The notes: generated by a model not told the origin, from the sequence alone. DNA of 64,000 bases from Lasiosphaeria ovina (GCA_033439765.1 JAULSN010000004.1:3048001-3112000); one strand, 5' to 3'; counted from the stretch's first letter, positions 21,779 to 33,821 are shown. Numbers and translations are program-made.

Positions 21779-23628
21779 ATGCCTCCTGACGTCCCTCCTA
21801 CCATCCCTCCTAGCATCCCTCCTATCACGTCTCCTACTGCGCCTTCGAAGTACCAGTGGAAGTACCCAGCGCTGACTCCCAACCAGCTGGACGTCATTCA
21901 AGGCGATATCTGGAGCAAGGGGTTTCCGAAACACAATGAGACGTACTACCTGTTCAAGATCGCTCCAGGAAGCGCGACAGCCTTTGCACAATGCCTCAGG
22001 AAGATGGTTGTGGACCAGCCGGAGCTCATCTCCAACTTGAAATCAACGAAAAAGGCCCGTGACGACATCGCCGCCAAGAAACAGAGGGCGGAAGCAGCGT
22101 CCAAGCTGGGACAGCCCAATGGAAAGCCCGAAAAGCTACACATGTCATTCGCTCTGATTGCTTTTACCTACAAGGGCTTGAACATGGTAGGTACCTTTTT
22201 CAACCTCGATCCAGCGGCAACTGCCACCAAGCGCTCGCTAACCTGCCCGTCTTTATATCCAAACTGGCCTTTCGGAACCGGGCAGTCTGGAGTTGAACGA
22301 GGTCAGGAAGACCGATCCGGCATTCTCCAACGGCATGAAATCAGACGGCGACGCCCTGAACGATCCGATTACTGGCTTGGACCCCCTCCTTGCCAATGCC
22401 GACGAAATCCACGGATTGATCAAGGTCGCCGGATGCTCCAACGGGTCGGTCAACGGACGCCTGGGCAAGATTCAAGCAGCTCTGCAGCGTGGCACAGTCA
22501 TTCAGGACGTGCCTGGGGGAACCGAGGGTCGGCTTGACGGTGCCACCAGGGAAAAACCGTTTCGTGGCAAAGAACAGTAAGATGGTTACCTATCAATTAC
22601 CCGTGGCCCAATTGACATGCTGCTCGGGCACCACTCACGCTTCCGATCAATTTATAGTTTCGGATTCGAGGACGGGATTTCGCAGCCCCTGATGAATGGG
22701 ATCGACGACACGCCCCCATCTCCGGACTCAGAGGCCCATGCCCTGTACAACATGGACACCGAGCAAAGCATCCTGATCGTGACGGGAACCACGCGCCACG
22801 AGAATTCCTCGGCCCGGCGTCCCGACTGGATGCACGACGGATCCTTCCTCGTGTTCCGCAAGCTCGAGCAGGACGTCAAGGCCTTCCGGCAGCTCACAGC
22901 CAGCTTCGCGACGTACCAGTGCGAAAGCGCAGCGCACATGGGTGCGAAGCTGATGGGGCGGTGGCCGAGCGGTAGGTGCCGGAATTTCTTTTCGCCCCGT
23001 AATTATCATTCACCTATCGATAGGCAGGCCCTGTCGCGACATACTGCTGACGACAATTACAGGTGCTCCTCTTGCGCTCCAAGCCTACAACACCACGGAC
23101 GCCCCTCCCGCCGACCACGGGAAAGTGAAAGTGATGAACAACTTCGGCTACCCGACGGATGGCGGCGATAAAGAGCCTGCATGCCCATTTGCGGCACACA
23201 TCCGGAAGACCAATCCGCGGCGGTTTGGCGATTGGGGCCTAAACAGCGGCGACCAGGGGCTCAAGTTCGCCAAGATGATCCGCAGCGGCATCTCGTATGG
23301 GCCCGACTACGCGGATAGCGAGCCCGCCGGGCTACAGCGCGGGCTCCTGTTTGCCTGCTACCAGGCTTTCATCGAGGACGGCTTCCAGCACATGCAGGCG
23401 AGTTGGTCCAACAAGACCTACTTCCCTAAGAGCGACTCCGGTCTCGACCCCATCATTGGCCAGGTCCCCGAGGGAGAAGTCTTGAAAACCGTCATCACCA
23501 ACAGGACGGCCCACATAGAGGTGCCGATCACGACGCCGCTGGTGACTTTCAGGGGCGGCGAGTACTTCTTTGTGCCGTCCATTGCGGCCCTGAAGGGCGC
23601 CTTGACCGAGGCCCCCTCCGTGAGTTGA
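21779..23628 (+). CDS. DyP-type peroxidase, 4 exons, 523 aa
   Basis: The exons are 21779-22186, 22293-22576, 22658-22971 and 23063-23628 (1572 nt). DyP hallmarks are present: G-F-E-D-G-I-S-Q-P (the GxxDG motif with the distal aspartate, built across the exon 2/3 junction), D-G-S-F-L-V-F-R-K-L, G-R-W-P-S-G-A-P-L across the exon 3/4 junction, C-P-F-A-A-H-I-R-K-T-N-P-R (proximal haem histidine region) and R-S-G-I-S-Y-G-P, which holds the distal arginine. DyPs use H2O2 to oxidise dyes, phenols and other bulky substrates at haem. The N-terminus is a proline repeat (PPDVPPTIPPSIPP) with no signal peptide, so an intracellular or unconventionally secreted enzyme is likely. The acceptor of intron 1 is GAG rather than the usual CAG/TAG; it is the only one I found that keeps the frame. 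Confidence 0.92.
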
Positions 23629-23684
23629 AACTCGACCTGGCACATGTCATTTTGCGCGAATATGGCAGCAGCTCTTTTTTTGTC

Positions 23685-23720
<36 letters not shown>

Positions 23721-24899
23721 TTTGCCCTTCCTTCTAGTCAGTCGCTTCAACGCAATATTAGCATATCGATAATCCGGTCCCCAATTTACTCTCCGTGCCA
23801 ACTGCGTTGCTTAGGTAGGTAGGTACCTATGTAATTAATTAGTGATGGAAACCAAACCTTGAGGACTGATCGCCCTCTTAAACGACAAGCTAGAGCAAGC
23901 GAGCAGAGGGAGGGAGACAAGATGCCCGGTACGTTCCGTAGCCCGTTGACACAAACACACCTGACCGACAACTGCATGTGTGCATGACGAGAGCCGCCGG
24001 GTCCATTCAGCCAGGCCACCTCTTATCGGGCACGCCTTATTTCTGCGCAAACTCGGTGGGTATAGACCTGCCGCTCCAATACACGTGCCGTCCAAGAAAA
24101 GTAAAATTTAGCGAAAAGCCTTGAGAGTCGCGTTCGGGGTTCACTATTCACCCTTCCGGGCTTCGGGCTTCGGGGCCGGAAAGAGCCCTCCTGACCGGTG
24201 TGTACATGCGGGGCGCTCTGAACTGCATGAAGGGTCTCGTGGTGTGCGCCCCGTCAGTGTATAGGTTACACTACGTCGAGTTAGGGGGGGGAAACAAAGT
24301 TCAGCTCCCAGGGAGCAAGTAGTCTAACCCAGAATTCCCAGAATTGGTGTGCTGCAGACGACCTTTTACAGTTGAGTGGGGGACTGCAGGCCCATTATCG
24401 TCCTTCCGGGAGTGCTGTGGCTGGGCTGAAAGCTCAACTGAGCGGCTGCAGCCGGCCACATGCATGGATACCTATGCCACCGACCACTAGTGCGCTCAGC
24501 CATCTTCTGCTTTGGGCCTTGGCGACAGCCGCGTCGAGATTCCAGGCGTCGTACATCTCAAGGGGCTTGGTCTAGACCTATGGGAACTTGCATCCTCTCC
24601 CCAAATCTGCATGCGTTCGGCAGTGTGACCACGCAGGAAGCAAGGCAATGTAAGAGCAGTCAGGTCATGTCGACGACGATGGCGCGGGCCTCTCGAAGGC
24701 TGAATAAACCTGGAGCATCGAGAAGTTGGGGGGGCCGAGTTATTCAGACGGTTTCGGGGCCTGTTTCCTAATTACCTTCCTGCAGACATAAGTTCAACTA
24801 GCCCAGATACATACCCAAGCTTATCACACGTCTCGGAATCTCCCTTCATGGTGAATGCCTACCTACCTTGTCGCAGCAGCACCCAACGAAGCAAGCACC
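23629..24899. other. Intergenic with an (ATT)n tract; promoter of the copper oxidase gene
   Basis: An (ATT)n microsatellite lies at 23688-23719, about 60 nt after the peroxidase stop. The rest contains no supported gene. Confidence 0.5.
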
Positions 24900-27351
24900 A
24901 TGTTCAATCTCGGCCGCAAGTTCTTCTACGAGGCCGTGGCCCTCTCTGAGCCCGAGTCTGAGCCAGATAGCACGTCGGACTCGAAGAATCAGAATCTGCT
25001 GCCAGTCTTCAACGGTGCAGAGAAGACCACCATCGGAAAGCTCAGACAACAACTGTCCTTCGTCGTCAAGGTCGTCGTCCTGACATGTGTCTTGGGTTTT
25101 GCCATCTTCTATGGGCAGTCAATCGCCCACTGTGTTGCTCTGGCGTACAATGCCATCCTGCAGTGCGCCAAGGCCCACACTCACAGCGAGGCGCCCGAAA
25201 ATGTGAATGAGGGGCTCCCTGGCCAGGAGGCCATGGGCAATAAGTCCGTTTCAACCGCGGCAACTCTCTGGGGAGCGACGCGCATAGAAGACCGCACCGG
25301 CTGGAAAGCTACGTGCAGCAGCAGCAGCAGCAATGACCCGGCGACCAGCTGCGACAAAGCAATCGACGCTCTCGGAAACGCGACAGATTGGAAAAGTGCA
25401 AACGGTACCGTTCACTGGATCGTCATCGATCTGGCGCAAGAAGTCAACATACACAGCCTCGCCGTGACACCGAGCAAAAGCTGGGAAGCTGCCGGAGGCT
25501 CAGTCCGGCAACATCAGGTCGAGGTTCGTACACAAACCGGAGATTGGCAGCCCGTTGCGTTCGGGGCCTGGAGAAATGGCAGCATAGGTACGTATCCAAC
25601 GCATGTTCTCACCAGGAAGGGAAATCATCCACGAAGCGCCAATTAACAACCTGTTCGTTCCAGTGACCGCTGCGACGTTCGAGCCTCGCCTGGCCCAGTT
25701 CGTGCGTCTTTCGGTGCGGGATACACACAAAGACGCGAATTTCGTCGCAATCAGCGACATCAACGTCTACACTCTCTCTGCCGTTCCGGCCGCTGTGGCC
25801 GGCGGAGGGAGATGGAACTACACGCTGAATTTCCCTCTGGTGCCCGTCACCGCGTTTCTGAACCCGATAACTCGCCAGCTGGTAACCCTGGCGTCGTATG
25901 CACCCGACAGATTCGAAAATGACAAGCACCACAACACGGTCCTAGCCACGTGGGATCCAGCGAGTGGGAATATCACGGATGAGCTTATCGGCCAAACGAA
26001 GCACGACATCTTCTGTCCTGGCACGTCGATGGACGAGAGCGGCCAACTCATCGTCACTGGCGGGTCCACCGCAGCCGTGTTCAGCATCTACAACCCCAGC
26101 CCCAGCCGCGGATGGGAAATGCCCAAACACAACAGGGTCGCAGTCCCGCGCGGATACCAGGGCCAGACATACCTGTCCGACGGCAGGACCTTCATGATCG
26201 GGGGGACCTGGTCGGGGGGCGGCGCAGACGAAAACAAGAACGGCGAGATATACGATCCGAAAACGGGCACCTGGACGAAACTGCCCGGCATCGCGGCAGA
26301 CTACATCAAGATGAACGCGAGCCAGACCTGCAGCCCGCCGGGATCCTCGAAACCCTGCTTCATGGACGAGTGGCGGCAACACCACGCGTGGCTGTTTGCC
26401 TGGAAGGACGGCAGCGTATTCCACGCCGGCCCGTCGGTGAGGATGAACTGGTTCTTCCTGACGGCCGCCCCCGGAAAGGTCGAGCTCGGAGGCTACCGCA
26501 AAGACACGTCCAAGGACTTCGCCGACGGCGACGCCGTGTGCGGCGCCGCCGTCATGTACGACGCCGTCAACGGCCGCATTCTCACGGCGGGCGGCGCCCC
26601 CAACTACCACTACTGGCACGACAGCTCCAAGATGCCCGCCGGCGCGCACCGGCTGGAGGCGACCACCAACGTGTTCAACATCACGCTCGGCGCGCCCGGC
26701 CGCGTGGTGGAGCCGACGCAGCTGGCCTCGATGAAGCGCCAGCGCATCTTCGCCAACGCGGCCGTGCTGCCCAACGGCGAGGTGTTCATCGTCGGCGGCC
26801 AGCGGCAGGGCGAGCCGTTCTACGACGAGACCTGGCAGCCGGTCCCCGAGATCTACACGCCGCAGACAAACAGCTGGCGCGACGCCGCGCCGCACTCCAC
26901 GCCGCGCGTGTACCACTCGTGGGCCATGCTGCTGCCGGACGCGAGCGTGCTCGTCGGCGGCGGCGGCCTGCAGCGGCCCGAGACGGACCACTACGACGCG
27001 CAGGTCTACCAGCCATCCTACCTGCTCACGCCCGACGGCAAGGACACCATCCCGGACACGCAGCGGCCCGCCATCAAGGACGACGGCGTCACCGAGTACA
27101 AGGTCGGCGACGCCGTGTCCATCGCGACGGACGTCGACGTCGACGACGCGAGCCTGATCCGCTACAGCGCGGCCACGCACGCGCTGAACAACGACCTGCG
27201 GCGCATCCAGTTGACTCTCCGGGGCAGCGGCAAGAACTACACGGCCGCCATCCCGTCGGACCCGGGCGTCGCGCTGCCGGGGTACTGGATGCTGTTTGTG
27301 CTGCGCAAGGGCGTGCCCAGCCACGCCAAGACTATACGCATCCATACGTGA
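24900..27351 (+). CDS. Membrane-anchored galactose-oxidase-like copper radical oxidase (AA5) with N-terminal CBM32/F5-8C domain
   Basis: The exons are 24900-25587 and 25664-27351 (791 aa). An in-frame ATG at 24855 would add 15 residues; 24900 has the better context (GCACCATG). A hydrophobic helix at residues 53-73 (FVVKVVVLTCVLGFAIFYGQ) after a charged N-terminus suggests a type II membrane anchor. Residues 115-255 look like a discoidin/CBM32 domain. The Kelch-propeller catalytic domain then shows the copper-radical set: F-C-P-G with the cross-linking Cys (about 347), R-G-Y-Q with its Tyr (about 394), the stacking Trp in G-T-W-S-G-G (about 411), R-V-Y-H-S with Tyr and His ligands (about 646-647) and the A-T-H-A-L His (about 735). 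A C-terminal DUF1929-like domain ends the protein. The family oxidises primary alcohols to aldehydes and makes H2O2. The neighbouring DyP could consume that peroxide. Confidence 0.92.
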
Positions 27352-28580
27352 GAAGCGCTTGTTGTTCAGAGAGCCTGAGTCTATCATGTCTCAAATAGTC
27401 GGACTGTTTTGCTCTCAAAAGGCTTGCGGGGAGGGGGGGAAGAAGGGTACGTCTCGAGTTAAGCAATACAATATTGAAAATATTGATGAGCCACCGAGGT
27501 TTTGATCGCTCTGGTGCAGTCTCTGTGAGGATAGTTACCTGCATACTGTAATTATCTCGTATATTGTCCATCGTCTCTGAACTGAACTATGTACCCTCCC
27601 TCCGCTGGGGTCTGATCGGCTCCGGAGAGCAAGATCCGACCTTCGCGTCCTAATTATGAGCAGGTAGGTGCCGTAGGCAGATCCGGCAGGCAGTGATTAT
27701 CCGCGTGGTGGCGACGTGTTTACTGGCTGTGCGCTCTGCGGGGCAGCTTGGATGAAGGGATGTCTTTTGTTGACACTGTGACGTTATGCTGGAAGTGGCA
27801 TTGCGTGGAAAATGGGGTTGGCCTTGGAACACTGGCTTCAAGATGATGTATGTCGTTGTATTGGGACGAGCGTGGACTCAGGGGTTAAAAGACACTGAAT
27901 TTCGATTCGTATTTAATTAATATCGGGATCGTGGGGGGGGGAGAAATCAGCGAAGGAAAAGTCATTGGGAGAATCTCGTAATGAGATTTGCAAATGAACG
28001 AGGAGATATTCCTTGATAGTTCAAGCCAAACCAACGAGAATAAGCGGCATTAATTGACGTAAGAAAGAAGAGAGGGCAGGTCCGGGGACCTTTGACAATT
28101 AATTCAGGGCAAGCTCTAGGGACTACTTTCTTAGTTCCTCGGTACGGAATTTCCCCCGAAAGGGATCCTTATTTTTATATCAAATAACAATAAAGCAAAT
28201 CAAATATAAAGATTTCTATATTTGATTTGTTTGAACCGTCCTTAAGCTCTATTTGTTTTGCTAGTGTTTGGATTGGTCTGATTTGCATTGAATTATTTGC
28301 TGAGCCATGGAAGAGGGAGGCCCTAGCCTCGTGTACATTGCTGTACAAGTCAACACCGCTGCTTTACGGGGACCTCCTTCTCGCGCAACTTGACCGGTGG
28401 GAGCAACGAGTGTGGCCGGATGGGAACAGGAGCCAGCCTCCTGAAGTTGGTCTTGAGGAGTACCTTGTGAATTGTCATATGATGATCATCTAGAGTTTCC
28501 ATCTCGTCCACCCCACTAAATCGCCTGGACAGCCTTCCTCGCTTGTCGACGCATTCTCTCTGTGCGTCTCTGCATTCCCG
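27352..28580. other. Intergenic, AT-rich, with a short dispersed repeat and a hairpin
   Basis: The stretch 27605-27695 resembles 21085-21160. A perfect 13-bp inverted repeat lies at 28196-28208/28217-28229. No gene is recognised. Confidence 0.45.
28196..28229. repeat. Perfect 13-bp inverted repeat, 8-nt loop
   Basis: CAAATCAAATATA and its exact reverse complement TATATTTGATTTG are separated by aagatttc. It is AT-rich and lies about 350 nt beyond the 3' end of the aldo-keto reductase gene on the other strand. Confidence 0.9.
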
Positions 28581-29616
28581 TCATGCCCGATCATCAGGCT
28601 CGAAGAAGGCCTTCCCCCACCATCGAAAGTGGCGCTCAAGACCGACCCTGGTGATCTCTTCCTGCTCCTCCGGCGACAGACTCAGCGCAATGGCGCTGAT
28701 GTACTCATCCATCCTCTCACCCTTGCTTGTTGTTGTTACGGGAATGACATTATTCCCGATGGCCCAGCTGAGAAGTACCACCCCTGGGGTTGTGTGGTGT
28801 TTGGCGGCAATCGACGAGAGCACGGCGTCCAGTGGCCCGCCAGGTGCCACTGTAACAGGGGCCAATGTCTTGAAGGATGAGACTTGAATCCCCTTTTCTT
28901 GCATCCAGTGGATGTAATTGTCCGAACGCTGGAGATATGGATGATACTCTAGCTGGTTCAGGGCCGGGGGCTCGGTACATGTCTGCAGGACTGTCTCGAG
29001 ATGGTGGCGCTGGAAGTTAGACACTCCAATGGCCTTGGCGAGACCGGATGCTTTCACCGCTTCAAGGCCGTGCCAAGCAGATTGGATATCCTCAGCTGTA
29101 GGGATGACGTACGGGTTGTGAAGGAGGTATCTGGCGGCTCAAGAAGTCAGCAAATACCCAAACAGTCAGGATGAGAAGAGGGCGGGGAATTGGAAACAGT
29201 GGGTACATACAGGTCGACATAATCAAGCTGAAGTCTCTCCAAACTCTCGTTAAGTGCTTTGGGCACGTCACGCCAGCCTTCCAGGACCTTTGAGGTGATG
29301 AAGAGCTTGTCTCTAGGGATCCCGCTCTCCTTGATGGCGACGCCAACCTCGCGCTCGGTGCCGTACGAGTCGGCTGCGTCGAGATGAATGAACCCTTTTG
29401 CTAGGGCAGTCTTCAAAACCTGGACGAGCTCGGGATTGAAAGGGTCGTCGGGGTCGTCCTTGTACCAGGCGGTTCCTGTTCCAAACCCGAGCTGGCAACG
29501 AAAGACAACATTAGCATCGGTTCAGAGACAGCGAAACGGGAATCGGAGTATGGCCATACAGTGGGGACAAGAACACCATCCTTGAGAGGCACAGTCGGCC
29601 AGTCAATGGTTGCCAT
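28581..29616 (-). CDS. Aldo-keto reductase, 3 exons, 295 aa
   Basis: The exons are 29616-29560, 29491-29211 and 29130-28581 (57+281+550 nt). The expected catalytic tetrad is visible: Asp and Tyr in H-L-D-A-A-D-S-Y-G-T-E, Lys in L-F-I-T-S-K-V and His in Y-L-L-H-N-P-Y, the last built across the exon 2/3 junction. A G-V-S-N-F motif follows, then V-I-P-V-T-T-T-S near the C-terminus, where the NADP phosphate is usually bound. The length is normal for the family. It probably reduces aldehydes or ketones with NADPH in the cytosol; the substrate cannot be told. It is convergent with the copper oxidase gene, about 1.2 kb apart, which may be chance. Confidence 0.92.
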
Positions 29617-30502
29617 GGTTGCCGTCGAGCACAGTCGTGGTGGTTGCTGAGTCGTGAGGATGGGAGAGAATGGGAATGGGCAGATAAGAAGGGACTGGCA
29701 GGCGTGCGAGGGCCGGGAGCCAACACTGCAGGCAAAGATAAAGGAGCGGCGGAACAGCTGATGACGGGACCGAAACCCCAACATAACAGCTTTGAACAGG
29801 TCCCTTGTCGCACGAAGGCGGGCAGGCCACTGGATTTCAACGGGCGCGTCTATCGGCGAGTGGTGTGACAAGTTGTGTGGACGAAATGGATGTAAAGAAG
29901 AAGCTGGAGCGGAAGGACCGAAGATTGATGAGGCCAAATGCGGGTCTATGTGGGCATTGCAGAATGAGGCGGTGTATGTGTCCCATCGCGGTTCGCTGAT
30001 GGCTCCTACATCATACACTGAAGACGCAGCCAAAAAAAACATTTTTAAAATAAATAAATAAACCGCTACCAGCCAGCTAAGAGGGCAGAAAAGACAGCTC
30101 GGGAGGTCTGTCTCAGGTGCCCTACAGAGCTCAACTTGTCTCGCGCGAAGAATCCGCATCAAGCCTTCCCTCCTGGTTGCCCTCCACGTCTACCTGACGT
30201 CCTCACCACTCATTTACACAAGGTTACCCAAGTACCAAGGGGCTGGCCCTTGCCACCTGAAGGCTTATCGGGCGGCCTTGTGTCGCCTTGTGTCTGGCGC
30301 CTAGCAAAGGCGTCGCAATTAGATGAGTAAGGCAGTGCCGAATATATTCGCCAGCGGGCTCGCCAGCGGCTGAGAGAAGCTAACTGTAAAGGCATGTCAT
30401 GGAATGGCCTAGGTTGCGAGCTCTGTCTGATTTCGATTCTTGAAACGCCTAAACACAGGTAATGACGTCCGCCTCCTCCCTCTCTAGCGGCAAGCATCCA
30501 AG
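29617..30502. other. Intergenic, nothing recognised
   Basis: This is upstream of the aldo-keto reductase. Several open frames overlap on both strands without motifs. I read it as promoter and spacer. Confidence 0.35.
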
Positions 30503-33500
30503 ATGGACTCGGAATCAGCACAACTTGAGCCGCAAAGCCGCTCCACTGATGGCACTAGCGACCTCGTCGGCAGACTCGCTAAATGCTTGTCAGGATCGAT
30601 TATTACATGTACCGATGAGGAGTCCCCGTGCTGCAGTCAAAAGCATCTTCCTCACCTTGCAGCAGAAGCGAGCCCGACTGCATCAAAACTTGCACCAACA
30701 GTTCCATCCCGATCTTACCAAAAGGGACAGGATAGCTAGCGCGTGCTGCGAGGTCGTCAGGCTCATCCGCGGGAACCCCCGCAGGTCAATAGACCAGCTG
30801 ATACTGCGGAGCCTGTGGTCTCATCTGGATTCGCTGCGGATGTTTGTCACGGCCTTGTTCGTAGGGCCGTGACAAACAGGCAACAAACCTGAGCGTAGCA
30901 TGCATCTGCCCTACTACCTGGTTCCTTGTCCGATATTGACCCCACGTTTGCTTCTGCCAAGCCAGACATGTTCCTTTTTATAGCTAACGCGGCAGACAGA
31001 TTGTGAGCCAATCCCGACACCACACTGGCTGAGATCGCCAATATCCTGGACGAACTAGGGTCAAACCTAAAGTTGTTCGAGATCTATCCAATTTCTACAG
31101 ACCTAGGCCCTCTCAGCTCTCTTCGACATTCTGGTGGAACTCACGCTCACCATCGCCTCAGCCATCAGGCATTTTCGGAGCTACAGGATCCAGGACGCAC
31201 CCCCGCCCCACACCAACTGGAGCACTCTCGTCAGTAGATTCTCCGGAAATCTCTGGAAACTCAGATCCCGGATCGAACAGCTTCGAAAACTTGCCGAGGC
31301 AAAGGATTTGGTCCACTCCCACGCCGAGCTGATACAAAAGCTCGAGGAGCTGCAGGTCACCAGCCGGGCGACTGCTAGTGAGCTGCGCTTCCGGCGATGT
31401 CAGACCATTCCCCATCCTCAGAACCCGGCCTTCTACGGGAGAAACGATGTCTTGCAGGCCATCTCGGCGGCCTTTGAGAGGCAGACATCGCGACCGGCAT
31501 CAGTGGCCACCTGGGGCACCGGTGGCATTGGGAAGACGCATATTGCCCTAGAATTCGCCCACAGATTCTGGTCAAGCGGAGAGGAAACCATCTTGTGGAT
31601 CACAAGTGAGACGACAGCCGAGGTCGCCAAATCTTTCAACGACGCGGCCAGGGGGCTTGAACTCGAAGGGTATTCCGCCACCAACACCCCAGACCAGAGC
31701 AGACACTTAGTACTTCAGTGGCTTCAACATACAGGCAAGTGCTTAACATGACTTTACATCTTCCTGTCTTGAGCTACGATTCTAATGTATCGGGTCTTAT
31801 GCAGATGCGCCTTGGTTGTTAGTCTTTGATAACGTCGAAAGCCACGAGGCTGCCATGCAAAACTGGCCAACAGTTGGAAATGGCAAGATCCTCGTGACTT
31901 GCCGCAGCATTTTTGTGGCGGAAGCGGATACCATTGCAATGGCAATCGAAGTCCCGGCCTTCACAGTCCCCGAGACTACCGAAATGATCCACAAAATCCT
32001 GAACAAGAGTTCGGCGCCTGGGAGTGGCGGCCAGCTCGAGGAGGATGCCACAAACCGGCTGTCTTCCAGACTTGGGGGGCTCCCACTTTCCAGTAACATT
32101 GTTGCCAAGCAGATCAAGCTTTCTCGACGGTTCAAATCTGTCGCTGAATATCTGCCGTACTACGAAGAGAAGCAGGAGTCGGCCCTGAAGCGACCGAAGC
32201 GAGGGGGCGTAGGTCCATGGTACTCTCGAGACCTGCAGAATCTTTGGCAGCCGGCCTTTGACAACCTGAGCAAAGATGCTACAGAATTAATGGGTATGCT
32301 CTGCTTCATGGGCCCAGAGGCAATCCCATCATTTCTCTTCCAGGGAAAAGACTGGTCCAAGCTCCGCCCACGTTCGGAGTTCTTGGAGGATGAAGAAAGG
32401 CAAGTACTTTACCTGCAGGCCACAATCGCCGAACCATCAGAGTCTGGACTAACCTTGCGTCGACCAGGGTCGAGGAAGCTACCAACATCCTCCTGGAGTC
32501 GGCCCTGATCGGCATCAACGACGAAACAGGCATCATCGCGGTGCACCGTCTAATCCAAGACAGCTACTTCTTCCAGATGACGGCAGAAAGTCGCCTTGAG
32601 TCTTCCCACTTGGCCCTCATCCTCCTTCGGACTCATTTTCCTTCACAAGAGTCGAACGGAGCGCGTCACTTTTATACAAAATAGGACCTATGCGGCCGTT
32701 TGCATCAACACATCGCCGCATTTCGCAACCGTTGCCAATCCCCCAAAAACCGTGATGCGCTCCTAAAAAATGAGCCAGCTTTCATCGACCTCGTCCGCGA
32801 TGATGCCTGGTACATGGTTGAGACAGCAGTTTCTCCAAGCCGGGTCAGCTCTCCTGTCCATCCTCGGCGATATCGACGAGGGGTCCCTTCTAGCCGCCAC
32901 CGTCCAGCGAAGTCTCCTTGGGCTGTACGAACGGACAGGTAGAAGCGTCAAAGCATGCGCCGCTGCGGAAATTGAGTTCAGAATACTGGAAAAGCACGGC
33001 GTTTCCGAGGGCAATAACCCGGCCAACGCCAACAGCAACGTCGGCTACGCCATGGTCTCGGCATGTAGGGCCGCGGAAAGCCTGAAGTACCTCGACGTAG
33101 CGGTAGCCATGGCCAAATCACACCCCGAGCCCGAGTGCTACCGGGAGTACAACATCGATCGGTTTCTGAGGAACAGGGGCCGCTGCAAGATGCGAATGAA
33201 ACAGTTCGACGAGGCTCTAAGGGACTTTGACGAGGCCGAGTACTTTCAGGGCAAGTTGCATGGCCTCGACAGCCACTACCACGGAGAGTATGTCCCAGCT
33301 TCCCCCCCTCGCCTCCCGGGGCCTGGACCTTGCCATGGGCTTAGACCTCGTCGCAAAACAAAAGGATCTGATGATCATGTGCTGATGACATGTCTAGGAC
33401 AAAACACGAGCGCTCCAAAATCGCCGCCTGGCGAGGCGACCTGGCCTCAGCCGCGCGATACAGCCGCGAAGCCCAAGCCCTAGTATCAGCAGGAAAGCCC

Positions 33501-33821
33501 ACACACGCAAGTGTCATAGCGACACTCTACCGTCAAGGCTAGATCGCCATGCTCCAAGGTGACGACGACGCGGCCCTGCAGCACCTGGAGAAGGCATTGG
33601 CCATCTGTCAGCTGAACGAGCCGCACAGGGGGAACGCGGGCGAGTCGGCGCGGGTTCGGTGGCGGATGTCGCAGGTTTATGAGCGCAAGGACATGGTTGA
33701 GGAGGCGAGGCAGTTGAAGGAGGCGAGGCAGTTGAAGGAGACGGCGGAGAGAGTGAAGAGGGAGTTGTTAGGGACGGGGGATTATGCCGTTTTGCAGGAT
33801 GACGAGGAGGCGGGGTAGGAT
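30503..33821 (+). pseudogene. NB-ARC/TPR (NLR-like) gene, inactivated
   Basis: Pieces of a fungal NLR-like protein lie in order. An N-terminal helical region, which I cannot name, spans 30503-31130. A P-loop G-T-G-G-I-G-K-T lies near 31515, preceded by F-Y-G-R-N-D and followed by H-I-A-L-E-F-A. A Walker-B-like W-L-L-V-F-D-N-V lies near 31815, then R-L-G-G-L-P-L-S near 32070, a V-H-R-L-I-Q-D-S segment near 32540 and TPR-like helices from 32850 to 33800. The intron at about 31735-31803 looks plausible. Stops interrupt conserved parts: TGA at 31004-31006, TAG at 32682-32684 (expected W in W-D-L-C) and TAG at 33540-33542 (expected Q in G-Q-I-A-M). There is also a frame slip near 32828. Intact members act as intracellular non-self sensors. 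The last exon carries a short internal duplication (ARQLKEARQLKE). Confidence 0.8.

Noticed and set aside
25942..27387. 481-codon minus-strand frame opposite the copper oxidase
   Set aside because: It is a mirror frame produced by strong GC3 bias of the real gene; an Arg/Val/Gly-rich shadow.
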